Assembly (NCBI GenBank): GCA_964036045.1 | Contig: CAXIWF010000168.1 | Location: forward strand, 1 to 64,000 | Origin: Eutreptiella sp. 'Long Island Sound 2002' | Taxonomy: Eukaryota > Euglenozoa > Euglenophyceae > Eutreptiales > Eutreptiaceae | DNA: 64,000 nt | Reading direction: 5' to 3' | In this document: positions 39,444 through 51,648 of the stretch, one piece after another | Numbering within the stretch: the first letter of the stretch is position 1 | How the letters are laid out: every line of letters begins with the position of its first letter | Program-made: the position numbers and the translations under genes | Notes under the pieces: model-generated | What the model saw: the letters and a program-made list of their open reading frames with translations, nothing else | Database searches by the model: none | What the model was told of the DNA's origin: nothing

Positions 39444-42138
39444 CCGTCAATTTTCCTAGAATTTTCCGAGAATTTTCCGAGAATTTTCCGAGAATTTTCT
39501 GAGAATTTTCTGAGAATTTTCCGAGAATTTTCCGAGAATTTTCCGAGAATTTTCCGAGAATTTTCCGAGAATTTTCCGAGAATTTTCCAAGAATTTTCCG
39601 AGAATTTTCCGAGAATTTTCCGAGAATTTTCCGGGAATTTTCCGAGAATTTTCCGAGAATTTTCCGAGAATTTTCCGAGAATTTTCCGAGAATTTTCCGT
39701 CAATTTTCCCAGAAATTTCCGAGAATTTTCCCAGAATTTTCCGAGAATTTTCCGAGAATTTTCCGAGAATTTTCCGAGAATTTTCCGAGAATTTTCCGAG
39801 AATTTTCCGAGAATTTTCTGAGAATTTTCCGAGAATTTTCGGAGAATTTTCCGAGATTTTTCCGAGAATTTTCCGAGAATTTTCCGATAATTTTCCAAGA
39901 ATTTTCCGAGAATTTTCCGAGAATTTTCCAAGAATTTTCCGAGAATTTTCCGAGAATTTTCCGAGAATTTTCCGAGAATTTTCCGAGAATTTTCCGAGAA
40001 CTTTCCGAGAATTTTCTGAGAATTTTCGGAGAATTTTCCGAGAATTTTCCGAGAATTTTCGGAGAATTTTTCGAGAATTTTCCGAGAATTTTCCGTCAAT
40101 TTTCCGAGAATTTTCCGAGAATTTTCCGAGAATTTTCCGAGAATTTTCCGAGAATTTTCCGAGAATTTTCCGAGAATTTTCCGAGAATTTTCCGAGAATT
40201 TTCCGAGAACTTTCCGAGAATTTTCTGAGAATTTTCGGAGAATTTTCCGAGAATTTTCCGAGAATTTTCGGAGAATTTTTCGAGAATTTTCCGAGAATTT
40301 TCCGTCAATTTTCCGAGAATTTTCCGAGAATTTTCCGAGAATTTTCCGAGAATTTTCCGAGAATTTTCCGAGAATTTTCCGAGAATTTTCCGAGAATTTT
40401 CCGAGAATTTTCCGAGAATTTTCCGAGAATTTTCCGAGAATTTTCCGAGAATTTTCCAAGAGTTTTTCATCAATTTTCCGAGAATTTTCCGAGAGGTTTC
40501 CGAGAATTTTCCGAGAATTTTCTGAGAATTTTCCGAGAATTTTCCGAGAATTTTCCGTCAATTTTCCTAGAATTTTCCGAGAATTTTCCGAGAATTTTCC
40601 GAGAATTTTCTGAGAATTTTCTGAAAATTTTCCGAGAATTTTCCGAGAATTTTCCGAGAATTTTCCGAGAATTTTCCGAGAATTTTCCGGGAATTTTCCG
40701 AGAATTTTCCGAGAATTTTCCGAGAATTTTCCGAGAATTTTCCGAGAATTTTCCGTCAATTTTCCCAGAATTTTCCGAGAATTTTCCCAGAATTTTCCGA
40801 GAATTTTCCGAGAATTTTCCGAGAATTTTCCGAGAATTTTCCGAGAATTTTCCTAGAATTTTCTGAGAATTTTCCGAGAATTTTCGGAGAATTTTCCGAG
40901 ATTTTTCCGAGAATTTTCCAGTAATTTTCCGATAATTTTCCGAGAATTTTCCGAGAATTTTCCGAGAATTTTCCGAGAATTTGCCGAGAATTTTCCGAGA
41001 ATTTTCCGAGAATTTTCCGAGAATTTTCCGAGAATTTTCCGAGAACTTTCCGAGAATTTTCTGAGAATTTTCGGAGAATTTTCCGAGAATTTTCCGAGAA
41101 TTTTCGGAGAATTTTTCGAGAATTTTCCGAGAATTTTCCGTCAATTTTCCGAGAATTTTCCGAGAATTTTCCGAGAATTTTCCGAGAATTTTCCGAGAAT
41201 TTTCCGAGAATTTTCCGAGAATTTTCCGAGAATTTTCCGAGAGTTTTTTGTCAATTTTCCGAGAATTTTCCGAGAATTTTCCGAGAATTTTCCGAGAATT
41301 TTCCGAGAATTTTCCGAGAATTTTCCGAGAATTTTCCGAGAATTTTCCGAGAATTTTCCGAGAATTTTCCGTCAATTTTCCGAGAATTTTCCGAGAATTT
41401 TCCGAGAATTTTCCGAGAATTTTCTGAGAATTTTCTGAGAATTTTCCGAGAATTTTCCGAGAATTTTCCGAGAATTTTCCGAGAATTTTCCGTCAATTTT
41501 CCGAGAATTTTCCGAGAATTTTCCGAGAATTTTCCGAGAATTTTCCGAGAATTTTCCGAGAATTTTCCGAGAATTTTCCGAGAATTTTCCGAGAATTTTC
41601 CGAGAATTTTCCGGGAATTTTCCGGGAATTTTCCGAGAATTTTCCGAGAATTTTCCGAGAATTTTCCGAGAATTTTCCGAGAATTTTCCGAGAATTTTCC
41701 GAGAATTTTCCGAGAATTTTCCGAGAATTTTCCGAGAATTTTCCGAGAATTTTCCGAGAATTTTCCGAGAATTTTCCGAGAATTTTCCGAGAATTTTCCG
41801 TCAATTTTCCGAGAATTTTCCGAGAATTTTCCGAGAATTTTCCGAGAATTTTCCGAGAATTTTCCGAGAATTTTCCGAGAATTTTCCGAGAATTTTCCAA
41901 GAGTTTTTCGTCAATTTTCCGAGAATTTTCCGAGAGGTTTCCGAGAATTTTCCGAGAATTTTCTGAGAATTTTCCGAGAATTTTCCGAGAATTTTCCGTC
42001 AATTTTCCTAGAATTTTCCGAGAATTTTCCGAGAATTTTCCGAGAATTTTCCGAGAATTTTCCGAGAATTTTCCGAGAATTTTCCGAGAATTTTCCGAGA
42101 ATTTTCCGAGAATTTTCCGAGAATTTTCCGAGAATTTT

Positions 42139-44118
42139 CCAAGAGTTTTTCGTCAATTTTCCGAGAATTTTCCGAGAGGTTTCCGAGAATTTTCCGAGAA
42201 TTTTCTGAGAATTTTCCGAGAATTTTCCGAGAATTTTCCGTCAATTTTCCTAGAATTTTCCGAGAATTTTCCGAGAATTTTCCGAGAATTTTCTGAGAAT
42301 TTTCTGAGAATTTTCCGAGAATTTTCCGAGAATTTTCCGAGAATTTTCCGAGAATTTTCCGAGAATTTTCCAAGAATTTTCCGAGAATTTTCCGAGAATT
42401 TTCCGAGAATTTTCCGGGAATTTTCCGAGAATTTTCCGAGAATTTTCCGAGAATTTTCCGAGAATTTTCCGAGAATTTTCCGTCAATTTTCCCAGAATTT
42501 TCCGAGAATTTTCCCAGAATTTTCCGAGAATTTTCCGAGAATTTTCCGAGAATTTTCCGAGAATTTTCCGAGAATTTTCCGAGAATTTTCCTAGAATTTT
42601 CTGAGAATTTTCCGAGAATTTTCGGAGAATTTTCCGAGATTTTTCCGAGAATTTTCCGATAATTTTCCGATAATTTTCCGAGAATTTTCCGAGAATTTTC
42701 CGAAAATCTTCCGAGAATTTTCCGAGAATTTTCCGAGAATTTTCCGAGAATTTTCCGAGAATTTTCCGAGAATTTTCCGAGAACTTTCCGAGAATTTTCT
42801 GAGAATTTTCGGAGAATTTTCCGAGAATTTTCCGAGAATTTTCGGAGAATTTTTCGAGAATTTTCCGAGAATTTTCCGTCAATTTTCCGAGAATTTTCCG
42901 AGAATTTTCCGAGAATTTTCCGAGAATTTTCCGAGAATTTTCCGAGAATTTTCCGAGAATTTTCCGAGAATTTTCCGTCAATTTTCCTAGAATTTTCCGA
43001 GAATTTTCCGAGAATTTTCCGAGAATTTTCCGAGAATTTTCCGAGAATTTTCCGAGAATTTTCCGAGAATTTTCCGAGAATTTTCCGAGAATTTTCCGAG
43101 AATTTTCCGAGAATTTTCCGAGAATTTTCCAAGAGTTTTTCGTCAATTTTCCGAGAATTTTCCGAGAGGTTTCCGAGAATTTTCCGAGAATTTTCTGAGA
43201 ATTTTCCGAGAATTTTCCGAGAATTTTCCGTCAATTTTCCTAGAATTTTCCGAGAATTTTCCGAGAATTTTCCGAGAATTTTCTGAGAATTTTCTGAGAA
43301 TTTTCCGAGAATTTTCCGAGAATTTTCCGAGAATTTTCCGAGAATTTTCCGAGAATTTTCCAAGAATTTTCCGAGAATTTTCCGAGAATTTTCCGAGAAT
43401 TTTCCGGGAATTTTCCGAGAATTTTCCGAGAATTTTCCGAGAATTTTCCGAGAATTTTCCGAGAATTTTCCGTCAATTTTCCGAGAATTTTCCGAGAATT
43501 TTCCCAGAATTTTCCGAGAATTTTCCGAGAATTTTCCGAGAATTTTCCGAGAATTTTCCGAGAATTTTCCGAGAATTTTCCTAGAATTTTCTGAGAATTT
43601 TCCGAGAATTTTCGGAGAATTTTCCGAGATTTTTCCGAGAATTTTCCGATAATTTTCCGATAATTTTCCGAGAATTTTCCGAGAATTTTCCGAAAATCTT
43701 CCGAGAATTTTCCGAGAATTTTCCGAGAATTTTCCGAGAATTTTCCGAGAATTTTCCGAGAATTTTCCGAGAACTTTCCGAGAATTTTCTGAGAATTTTC
43801 AGAGAATTTTCCGAGAATTTTCCGAGAATTTTCGGAGAATTTTTCGAGAATTTTCCGAGAATTTTCCGTCAATTTTCCGAGAATTTTCCGAGAATTTTCC
43901 GAGAATTTTCCGAGAATTTTCCGAGAATTTTCCGAGAATTTTCCGAGAATTTTCCGAGAATTTTCCGAGAATTTTCCGAGAATTTTCCGAGAATTTTCCG
44001 AGAATTTTCCAAGAGTTTTTCGTCAATTTTCCGAGAATTTTCCGAGAATTTTCCGAGAATTTTCCGAGAATTTCCCGAGAATTTTCCGAGAATTTTCCGA
44101 GAATTTTCCGAGAATTTT
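42139..44118. repeat. 990-bp tandem duplication
   Basis: CCAAGAG at 42,139 recurs at 43,129, and CCGTC-CCTAG at 42,238 recurs at 43,228. Both are shifts of 990 bp (90 monomers). The intervening marks (CTGAG pair, CCAAG, CCGGG, CCTAG, CGGAG, CCGATA pair, CCGAAAATCTT, GAGAACTTT) follow the same order. One difference is a CCCAG of the first copy (just after 42,480) that is consensus in the second. A third CCAAGAG at 44,009 begins 880 bp later, but the sequence after it is different. Confidence 0.85.
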
Positions 44119-45592
44119 CCGAGAATTTTCCGTCAATTTTCCGAGAATTTTCCGAGAATTTTCCGAGAATTTTCCGAGAATTTTCTGAGAATTTTCTGAG
44201 AATTTTCCGAGAATTTTCCGAGAATTTTCCGAGAATTTTCCGAGAATTTTCCGTCAATTTTCCGAGAATTTTCCGAGAATTTTCCGAGAATTTTCCGAGA
44301 ATTTTCCGAGAATTTTCCGAGAATTTTCCGAGAATTTTCCGAGAATTTTCCGAGAATTTTCCGAGAATTTTCCGAGAATTTTCCGAGAATTTTCCGGGAA
44401 TTTTCCGAGAATTTTCCGAGAATTTTCCGAGAATTTTCCGAGAATTTTCCGAGAATTTTCCGAGAATTTTCCAAGAATTTTCCGAGAATTTTCCGAGAAT
44501 TTTCCGAGAATTTTCCGAGAATTTTCCGAGAATTTTCCGAGAATTTTCCGAGAATTTTCGGAGAATTTTTCGAGAATTTTCCGAGAATTTTCCGTCAATT
44601 TTCCGAGAATTTTCCGAGAATTTTCCGAGAATTTTCCGAGAATTTTCCGAGAATTTTCCGAGAATTTTCCGAGAATTTTCCGAGAATTTTCTGAGAATTT
44701 TCCGAGAATTTTCCGAGAATTTTCCGAGATTTTTCCGAGAATTTTCCGAGAATTTTCCGAGAATTTTCCGAGAATTTTCCGAGAATTTTCTGAGAATTTT
44801 CCGAGAATTTTCCATCAATTTTCCGAGAATTTTCCGAGAATTTTCCGAAAATTTTCCGAGAATTTTCCGAGAATTTTCCGAGAGGTTTCCGAGAATTTTC
44901 CGAGAATTTTCTGAGAATTTTCCGAGAATTTTCCGAGAATTTTCCGTCAGTTTTCCTAGAATTTTCCGAGAATTTTCCGAGAATTTTCCGAGAATTTTCT
45001 GAGAATTTTCTGAGAATTTTCCGAGAATTTTCCGAGAATTTTCCGAGAATTTTCCGAGAATTTTCCGAGAATTTTCCGAGAATTTTCCAAGAATTTTCCG
45101 AGAATTTTCCGAGAATTTTCCGAGAATTTTCCGGGAATTTTCCGAGAATTTTCCGAGAATTTTCCGAGAATTTTCCGAGAATTTTCCGAGAATTTTCCGT
45201 CAATTTTCCCAGAATTTTCCGAGAATTTTCCCAGAATTTTCCGAGAATTTTCCGAGAATTTTCCGAGAATTTTCCGAGAATTTTCCGAGAATTTTCCGAG
45301 AATTTTCCGAGAATTTTCCGAGAATTTTCTGAGAATTTTCCGAGAATCTTCGGAGAATTTTCCGAGATTTTTCCGAGAATTTTCCGAGAATTTTCCGATA
45401 ATTTTCCGAGAATTTTCCGAGAATTTTCCGAGAATTTTCCGAGAATTTTCCGAGAATTTTCCGAGAATTTTCCGAGAATTTTCCGAGAATTTTCCGAGAA
45501 CTTTCCGACAATTTTCTGAGAATTTTCGGAGAATTTTCCGAGAATTTTCCGAGAATTTTCGGAGAATTTTTCGAGAATTTTCCGAGAATTTT
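43800..45592. repeat. Block present three times in D (copy 1 of 3)
   Basis: The block opens with a rare TTTTCAGAG variant at 43,800. It runs through CCAAGAG at 44,009 and CCATCAA at 44,812, then GAGAGGTTTCC and a CCGTCAG-CCTAG string. It recurs at 54,061 (shift 10,261 bp; CCATCAA at 55,073) and again at 56,261 (2,200 bp after the second copy; CCATCAA at 57,240). The third copy is three monomers shorter between the two marks. The CCGTC at 45,593 pairs with 58,021, a shift of 12,428 bp. Right ends are approximate. Confidence 0.8.
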
Positions 45593-46160
45593 CCGTCAAT
45601 TTTCCGAGAATTTTCCGAGAATTTTCCGAGAATTTTCCGAGAATTTTCCGAGAATTTTCCGAGAATTTTCCGAGAATTTTCCGAGAATTTTCCGAGAATT
45701 TTCCGAGAATTTTCCGAGAATTTTCCGAGAATTTTCCGAGAATTTTCCGAGAATTTTCCAAGAGTTTTTCGTCAATTTTCCGAGAATTTTCCGAGAGGTT
45801 TCCGAGAATTTTCCGAGAATTTTCTGAGAATTTTCCGAGAATTTTCCGAGAATTTTCCGTCAATTTTCCTAGAATTTTCCGAGAATTTTCCGAGAATTTT
45901 CCGAGAATTTTCTGAGAATTTTCTGAGAATTTTCCGAGAATTTTCCGAGAATTTTCCGAGAATTTTCCGAGAATTTTCCGAGAATTTTCCGAGAATTTTC
46001 CGAGAATTTTCTGAGAATTTTCCGAGAATTTTCCGAGAATTTTCCGAGAATTTTCCGGGAATTTTCCGAGAATTTTCCGAGAATTTTCCGAGAATTTTCC
46101 GAGAATTTTCCGAGAATTTTCCGTCAATTTTCCCAGAATTTTCCGAGAATTTTCCCAGAA

Positions 46161-49100
46161 TTTTACGAGAATTTTCCGAGAATTTTCCGAGAATTTTCCG
46201 AGAATTTTCCGAGAATTTTCCTAGAATTTTCTGAGAATTTTCCGAGAATTTTCGGAGAATTTTCCGAGATTTTTCCGAGAATTTTCCGATAATTTTCCGA
46301 TAATTTTCCGAGAATTTTCCGAGAATTTTCCGAGAATTTTCCGAGAATTTTCCGAGAATTTTCCGAGAATGTTCCGAGAATTTTCCGAGAATTTTCCGAG
46401 AACTTTCCGAGAATTTTCTGAGAATTTTCGGAGAATTTTCCGAGAATTTTCCGAGAATTTTCGGAGAATTTTTCGAGAATTTTCCGAGAATTTTCCGTCA
46501 ATTTTCCGAGAATTTTCCGAGAATTTTCCGAGAATTTTCCGAGAATTTTCCGAGAATTTTCCGAGAATTTTCCGAGAATTTTCCGAGAATTTTCCGAGAA
46601 TTTTCCGAGAATTTTCCGAGAATTTTCCGAGAGTTTTTCGTCAATTTTCCGAGAATTTTCCGAGAATTTTCCGAGAATTTTCCGAGAATTTTCCGAGAAT
46701 TTTCCGAGAATTTTCCGAGAATTTTCCGAGAATTTTCCGAGAATTTTCCATCAATTTTCCGAGAATTTTCCGAGAATTTTCCGATAATTTTCCGAGAATT
46801 TTCTGAGAATTTTCTGAGAATTTTCCGAGAATTTTCCGAGAATTTTCCGAGAATTTTCCGAGAATTTTCCGAGAATTTTCCGAGAATTTTCCGAGAATTT
46901 TCCGAGAATTTTCCGAGAACTTTCCGAGAATTTTCTGAGAATTTTCGGAGAATTTTCCGAGAATTTTCCGAGAATTTTCGGAGAATTTTTCGAGAATTTT
47001 CCGAGAATTTTCCGTCAATTTTCCGAGAATTTTCCGAGAATTTTCCGAGAATTTTCCGAGAATTTTCCGAGAATTTTCCGAGAATTTTCCGAGAATTTTC
47101 CGAGAATTTTCCGAGAATTTTCCGAGAATTTTCCGAGAATTTTCCGAGAATTTTCCGAGAATTTTCCAAGAGTTTTTCGTCAATTTTCCGAGAATTTTCC
47201 GAGAGGTTTCCGAGAATTTTCCGAGAATTTTCTGAGAATTTTCCGAGAATTTTCCGAGAATTTTCCGTCAATTTTCCTAGAATTTTCCGAGAATTTTCCG
47301 AGAATTTTCCGAGAATTTTCTGAGAATTTTCGGAGAATTTTCCGAGAATTTTCCGAGAATTTTCCGAGAATTTTCCGAGAATTTTCCGAGAATTTTCCGA
47401 GAATTTTCCAAGAATTTTCCGAGAATCTTCCGAGAATTTTCCGAGAATTTTCCGAGAATTTTCCGAGAATTTTCCGAGAATTTTCCGAGAATTTTCCGAG
47501 AATTTTCTGTCAATTTTCCCAGAATTTTCCGAGAATTTTCCCAGAATTTTCCGAGAATTTTCCGAGAATTTTCCGAGAATTTTCCGAGAATTTTCCGAGA
47601 ATTTTCCTAGAATTTTCTGAGAATTTTCCGAGAATTTTCGGAGAATTTTCCGAGATTTTTCCGAGAATTTTCCGATAATTTTCCGATAATTTTCCGAGAA
47701 TTTTCCGAGAATTTTCCGAGAATTTTCCGAGAATTTTCCGAGAATTTTCCGAGAATTTTCCGAGAATTTTCCGAGAATTTTCCGAGAACTTTCCGAGAAT
47801 TTTCTGAGAATTTTCGGAGAATTTTCCGAGAATTTTCCGAGAATTTTCGGAGAATTTTTCGAGAATTTTCCGAGAATTTTCCGTCAATTTTCCGAGAATT
47901 TTCCGAGAATTTTCCGAGAATTTTCCGAGAATTTTCCGAGAATTTTCCGAGAATTTTCCGAGAATTTTCCGAGAGTTTTTCGTCAATTTTCCGAGAATTT
48001 TCCGAGATTTTCCGAGAATTTTCCGAGAATTTTCCGAGAATTTTCCGAGAATTTTCCGAGAATTTTCCGAGAATTTTCCGAGAATTTTCCGAGAATTTTC
48101 CGTCAATTTTCCGAGAATTTTCCGAGAATTTTCCGAGAATTTTCCGAGAATTTTCTGAGAATTTTCTGAGAATTTTCCGAGAATTTTCCGAGAATTTTCC
48201 GAGAATTTTCCGAGAATTTTCCGTCAATTTTCCGAGAATTTTCCGAGAATTTTCCGAGAATTTTCCGAGAATTTTCCGAGAATTTTCCGAGAATTTTCCG
48301 AGAATTTTCCGAGAATTTTCCGAGAATTTTCCGAGAATTTTCCGAGAATTTTCCGAGAATTTTCCGAGAATTTTCCGGGAATTTTCCAAGAATTTTCCGA
48401 GAATTTTCCGAGAATTTTCCGAGAATTTTCCGAGAATTTTCCGAGAATTTTCCAAGAATTTTCCGAGAATTTTCCGAGAATTTTCCGAGAATTTTCCGAG
48501 AATTTTCCGAGAATTTTCCGAGAATTTTCCGAGAATTTTCCGAGAAGTTTCCGAGAATTTTCCGAGAATTTTCCGTCAATTTTCCGAGAATTTTCCGAGA
48601 ATTTTCCGAGAATTTTCCGAGAATTTTCCGAGAATTTTCCGAGAATTTTCCGAGAATTTTCCGAGAATTTTCCGAGAATTTTCCGAGAATTTTCCGAGAA
48701 TTTTCCGAGAATTTTCCGGGAATTTTCCGGGAATTTTCCGAGAATTTTCCGAGAATTTTCCGAGAATTTTCCGAGAATTTTCCGAGAATTTTCCGAGAAT
48801 TTTCCGAGAATTTTCCGAGAATTTTCCGAGAATTTTCCGAGAATTTTCCGTCAATTTTCCGAGAATTTTCCGAGAATTTTCCGAGAATTTTCCGAGAATT
48901 TTCCGAGAATTTTCCGAGAATTTTCCGAGAATTTTCCGAGAATTTTCCGAGAATTTTCCGAGAATTTTCCGAGAATTTTCCGAGAGTTTTTCGTCAATTT
49001 TCCGAGAATTTTCCGAGAATTTTCCGAGAATTTTCCGAGAATTTTCCGAGAATTTTCCGAGAATTTTCCGAGAATTTTCCGAGAATTTTCCGAGAATTTT

Positions 49101-51648
49101 CCGAGAATTTTCCGTCAATTTTCCGAGAATTTTCCGAGAATTTTCCGAGAATTTTCCGAGAATTTTCTGAGAATTTTCTGAGAATTTTCCGAGAATTTTC
49201 CGAGAATTTTCCGAGAATTTTCCGAGAATTTTCCGAGAATTTTCCGTCAATTTTCCGAGAATTTTCCGAGAATTTTCCGAGAATTTTCCGAGAATTTTCC
49301 GAGAATTTTCCGAGAATTTTCCGAGAATTTTCCGAGAATTTTCCGAGAATTTTCCGAGAATTTTCCGAGAATTTTCCGGGAATTTTCCGAGAATTTTCCG
49401 AGAATTTTCCGAGAATTTTCCGAGAATTTTCCGAGAATTTTCCGAGAATTTTCCGAGAATTTTCCGAGAATTTTCCGAGAATTTTCCGAGAATTTTCCGA
49501 GAATTTTCCGAGAATTTTCCGAGAATTTTCCGAGAGTTTTTCGTCAATTTTCCGAGAATTTTCCGAGAATTTTCCGAGAATTTTCCGAGAATTTTCCGAG
49601 AATTTTCCGAGAATTTTCCGAGAATTTTCCGTCAATTTTCCGAGAATTTTCCGAGAATTTTCCAAGAGTTTTTCGTCAATTTTCCGAGAATTTTCCGAGA
49701 ATTTTCCGAGAATTTTCCGAGAATTTTCCGAGAATTTTCCGAGAATTTTCCGAGAATTTTCCGTCAATTTTCCGAGAATTTTCCGAGAATTTTCCGAGAA
49801 TTTTCCGAGAATTTTCCGAGAATTTTCCGAGAATTTTCCGAGAATTTTCCGAGAATTTTCCGAGAATTTTCCGAGAATTTTCCGAGAATTTTCCGAGAGT
49901 TTTTCGTCAATTTTCCGAGAATTTTCCGAGAATTTTCCGAGAATTTTCCGAGAATTTTCCGAGAATTTTCCGAGAATTTTCCGAGAATTTTCCGAGAATT
50001 TTCCGAGAATTTTCCGAGAATTTTCCGTCAATTTTCCGAGAATTTTCCGAGAATTTTCCGAGAATTTTCCGAGAATTTTCTGAGAATTTTCTGAGAATTT
50101 TCCGAGAATTTTCCGAGAATTTTCCGAGAATTTTCCGAGAATTTTCCGAGAATTTTCCGTCAATTTTCCGAGAATTTTCCGAGAATTTTCCGAGAATTTT
50201 CCGAGAATTTTCCGAGAATTTTCCGAGAATTTTCCGAGAATTTTCCGAGAATTTTCCGAGAATTTTCCGAGAATTTTCCGAGAATTTTCCGGGAATTTTC
50301 CGAGAATTTTCCGAGAATTTTCCGAGAATTTTCCGAGAATTTTCCGAGAATTTTCCGAGAATTTTCCGAGAATTTTCCGAGAATTTTCCGAGAATTTTCC
50401 GAGAATTTTCCGAGAATTTTCCGAGAATTTTCCGAGAATTTTCCGAGAATTTTCCGAGAATTTTCCGAGAATTTTCCGAGAATTTTCCGTCAATTTTCCG
50501 AGAATTTTCCGAGAATTTTCCGAGAATTTTCCGAGAATTTTCCGAGAATTTTCCGAGAATTTTCCGAGAATTTTCCGAGAATTCTCCGAGAATTTTCCGA
50601 GAATTTTCCGAGAATTTTCCGAGAATTTTCCGAGAATTTTCCAAGAGTTTTTTCTCAATTTTCCGAGAATTTTCCGAGAGGTTTCCGAGAATTTTCCGAG
50701 AATTTTCTGGGAATTTTCCGAGAATTTTCCGAGAATTTTCCGTCAATTTTCCTAGAATTTTCCGAGAATTTTCCGAGAATTTTCCGAGAATTTTCCGAGA
50801 ATTTTCCGAGAAATTTCCGAGAATTTTCCGAGAATTTTCCGAGAATTTTCCGAGAATTTTCCGAGAATTTTCCGAGAATTTTCCGAGAATTTTCCGAGAA
50901 TTTTCCGAGAATTTTCCAAGAGTTTTTCGTCAATTTTCCGAGAATTTTCCGAGAGGTTTCCGAGAATTTTCCGAGAATTTTCTGAGAATTTTCAGAGAAT
51001 TTTCCGAGAATTTTCCGTCAATTTTCCTAGAATTTTCCGAGAATTTTCCGTGAATTTTCCGAGAATTTTCTGAGAATTTTCTGAGAATTTTCCGAGAATT
51101 TTCCGAGAATTTTCCGAGAATTTTCCGAGAATTTTCCGAGAATTTTCCAAGAATTTTCCGAGAATTTTCCGAGAATTTTCCGAGAATTTTCCGGGAATTT
51201 TCCGAGAATTTTCCGAGAATTTTCCGAGAATTTTCCGAGAATTTTCCGTCAATTTTCCCAGAATTTTCCGAGAATTTTCCCAGAATTTTCCGAGAATTTT
51301 CCGAGAATTTTCCGAGAATTTTCCGAGAATTTTCCGAGAATTTTCCGAGAATTTTCCTAGAATTTTCTGAGAATTTTCCGAGAATTTTCGGCGAATTTTC
51401 CGAGATTTTTCCGAGAATTTTCCGAGAATTTTCCGAGAATTTTCTGAGAATTTTCTGAGAATTTTCCTAGAATTTTCCGAGAATTTTCCGAGAATTTTCC
51501 GAGAATTTTCTGAGAATTTTCTGAGAATATTCCGAGAATTTTCCGAGAATTTTCCGAGAATTTTCCGAGAATTTTCCGAGAATTTTCCGGGAATTTTCCG
51601 ACAATTTTCCGAGAATTTTCCGAGAATTTTCCGAGAATTTTCCCAGAA
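46161..51648. repeat. D mosaic unit 1 (5,488 bp)
   Basis: The unit starts at a rare TTTTACGAG variant next to CCCAG, which recurs 5,488 bp later at 51,649 and 6,929 bp after that at 58,578. About the first 2 kb is shared by all three units: CCGAGAG 46,627 pairs with 52,115 and 59,044, and CCAAGAG 47,166 pairs with 52,654 and 59,583. The rest, 48.1-51.6 kb, is shared with unit 3 but not unit 2. One 10-bp monomer at 48,002 explains why 5,488 is one base short of 499 monomers. Confidence 0.85.
48980..50079. repeat. 528-550 bp extra segment relative to unit 3
   Basis: CCGAGAG occurs at 48,980 and 49,530 (550 bp apart), then CCAAGAG at 49,662 and CCGAGAG at 49,893. Unit 3 has only the last two, at 61,133 and 61,364, both shifted by 11,471 bp. 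Upstream marks pair at a shift of about 11,999 bp. Unit 3 is therefore 528 bp (48 monomers) shorter here. Either a tandem duplication happened in unit 1 or a deletion in unit 3. Confidence 0.75.

Larger units (their letters stand above)
39444..46160. repeat. Superrepeat D, type I block, left portion
   Basis: Type I marks return here. CCAAGAG lies at 40,456 (with CATC instead of CGTC), 41,897, 42,139, 43,129, 44,009 and 45,758, and a CCGAGAG relative at 41,237. The stretch 43,240-43,872 matches 28,602-29,234 in C at a shift of 14,638 bp. The monomer register is unbroken: no 10-bp monomer was found between 34,198 and 48,002. No gene is present. Confidence 0.8.
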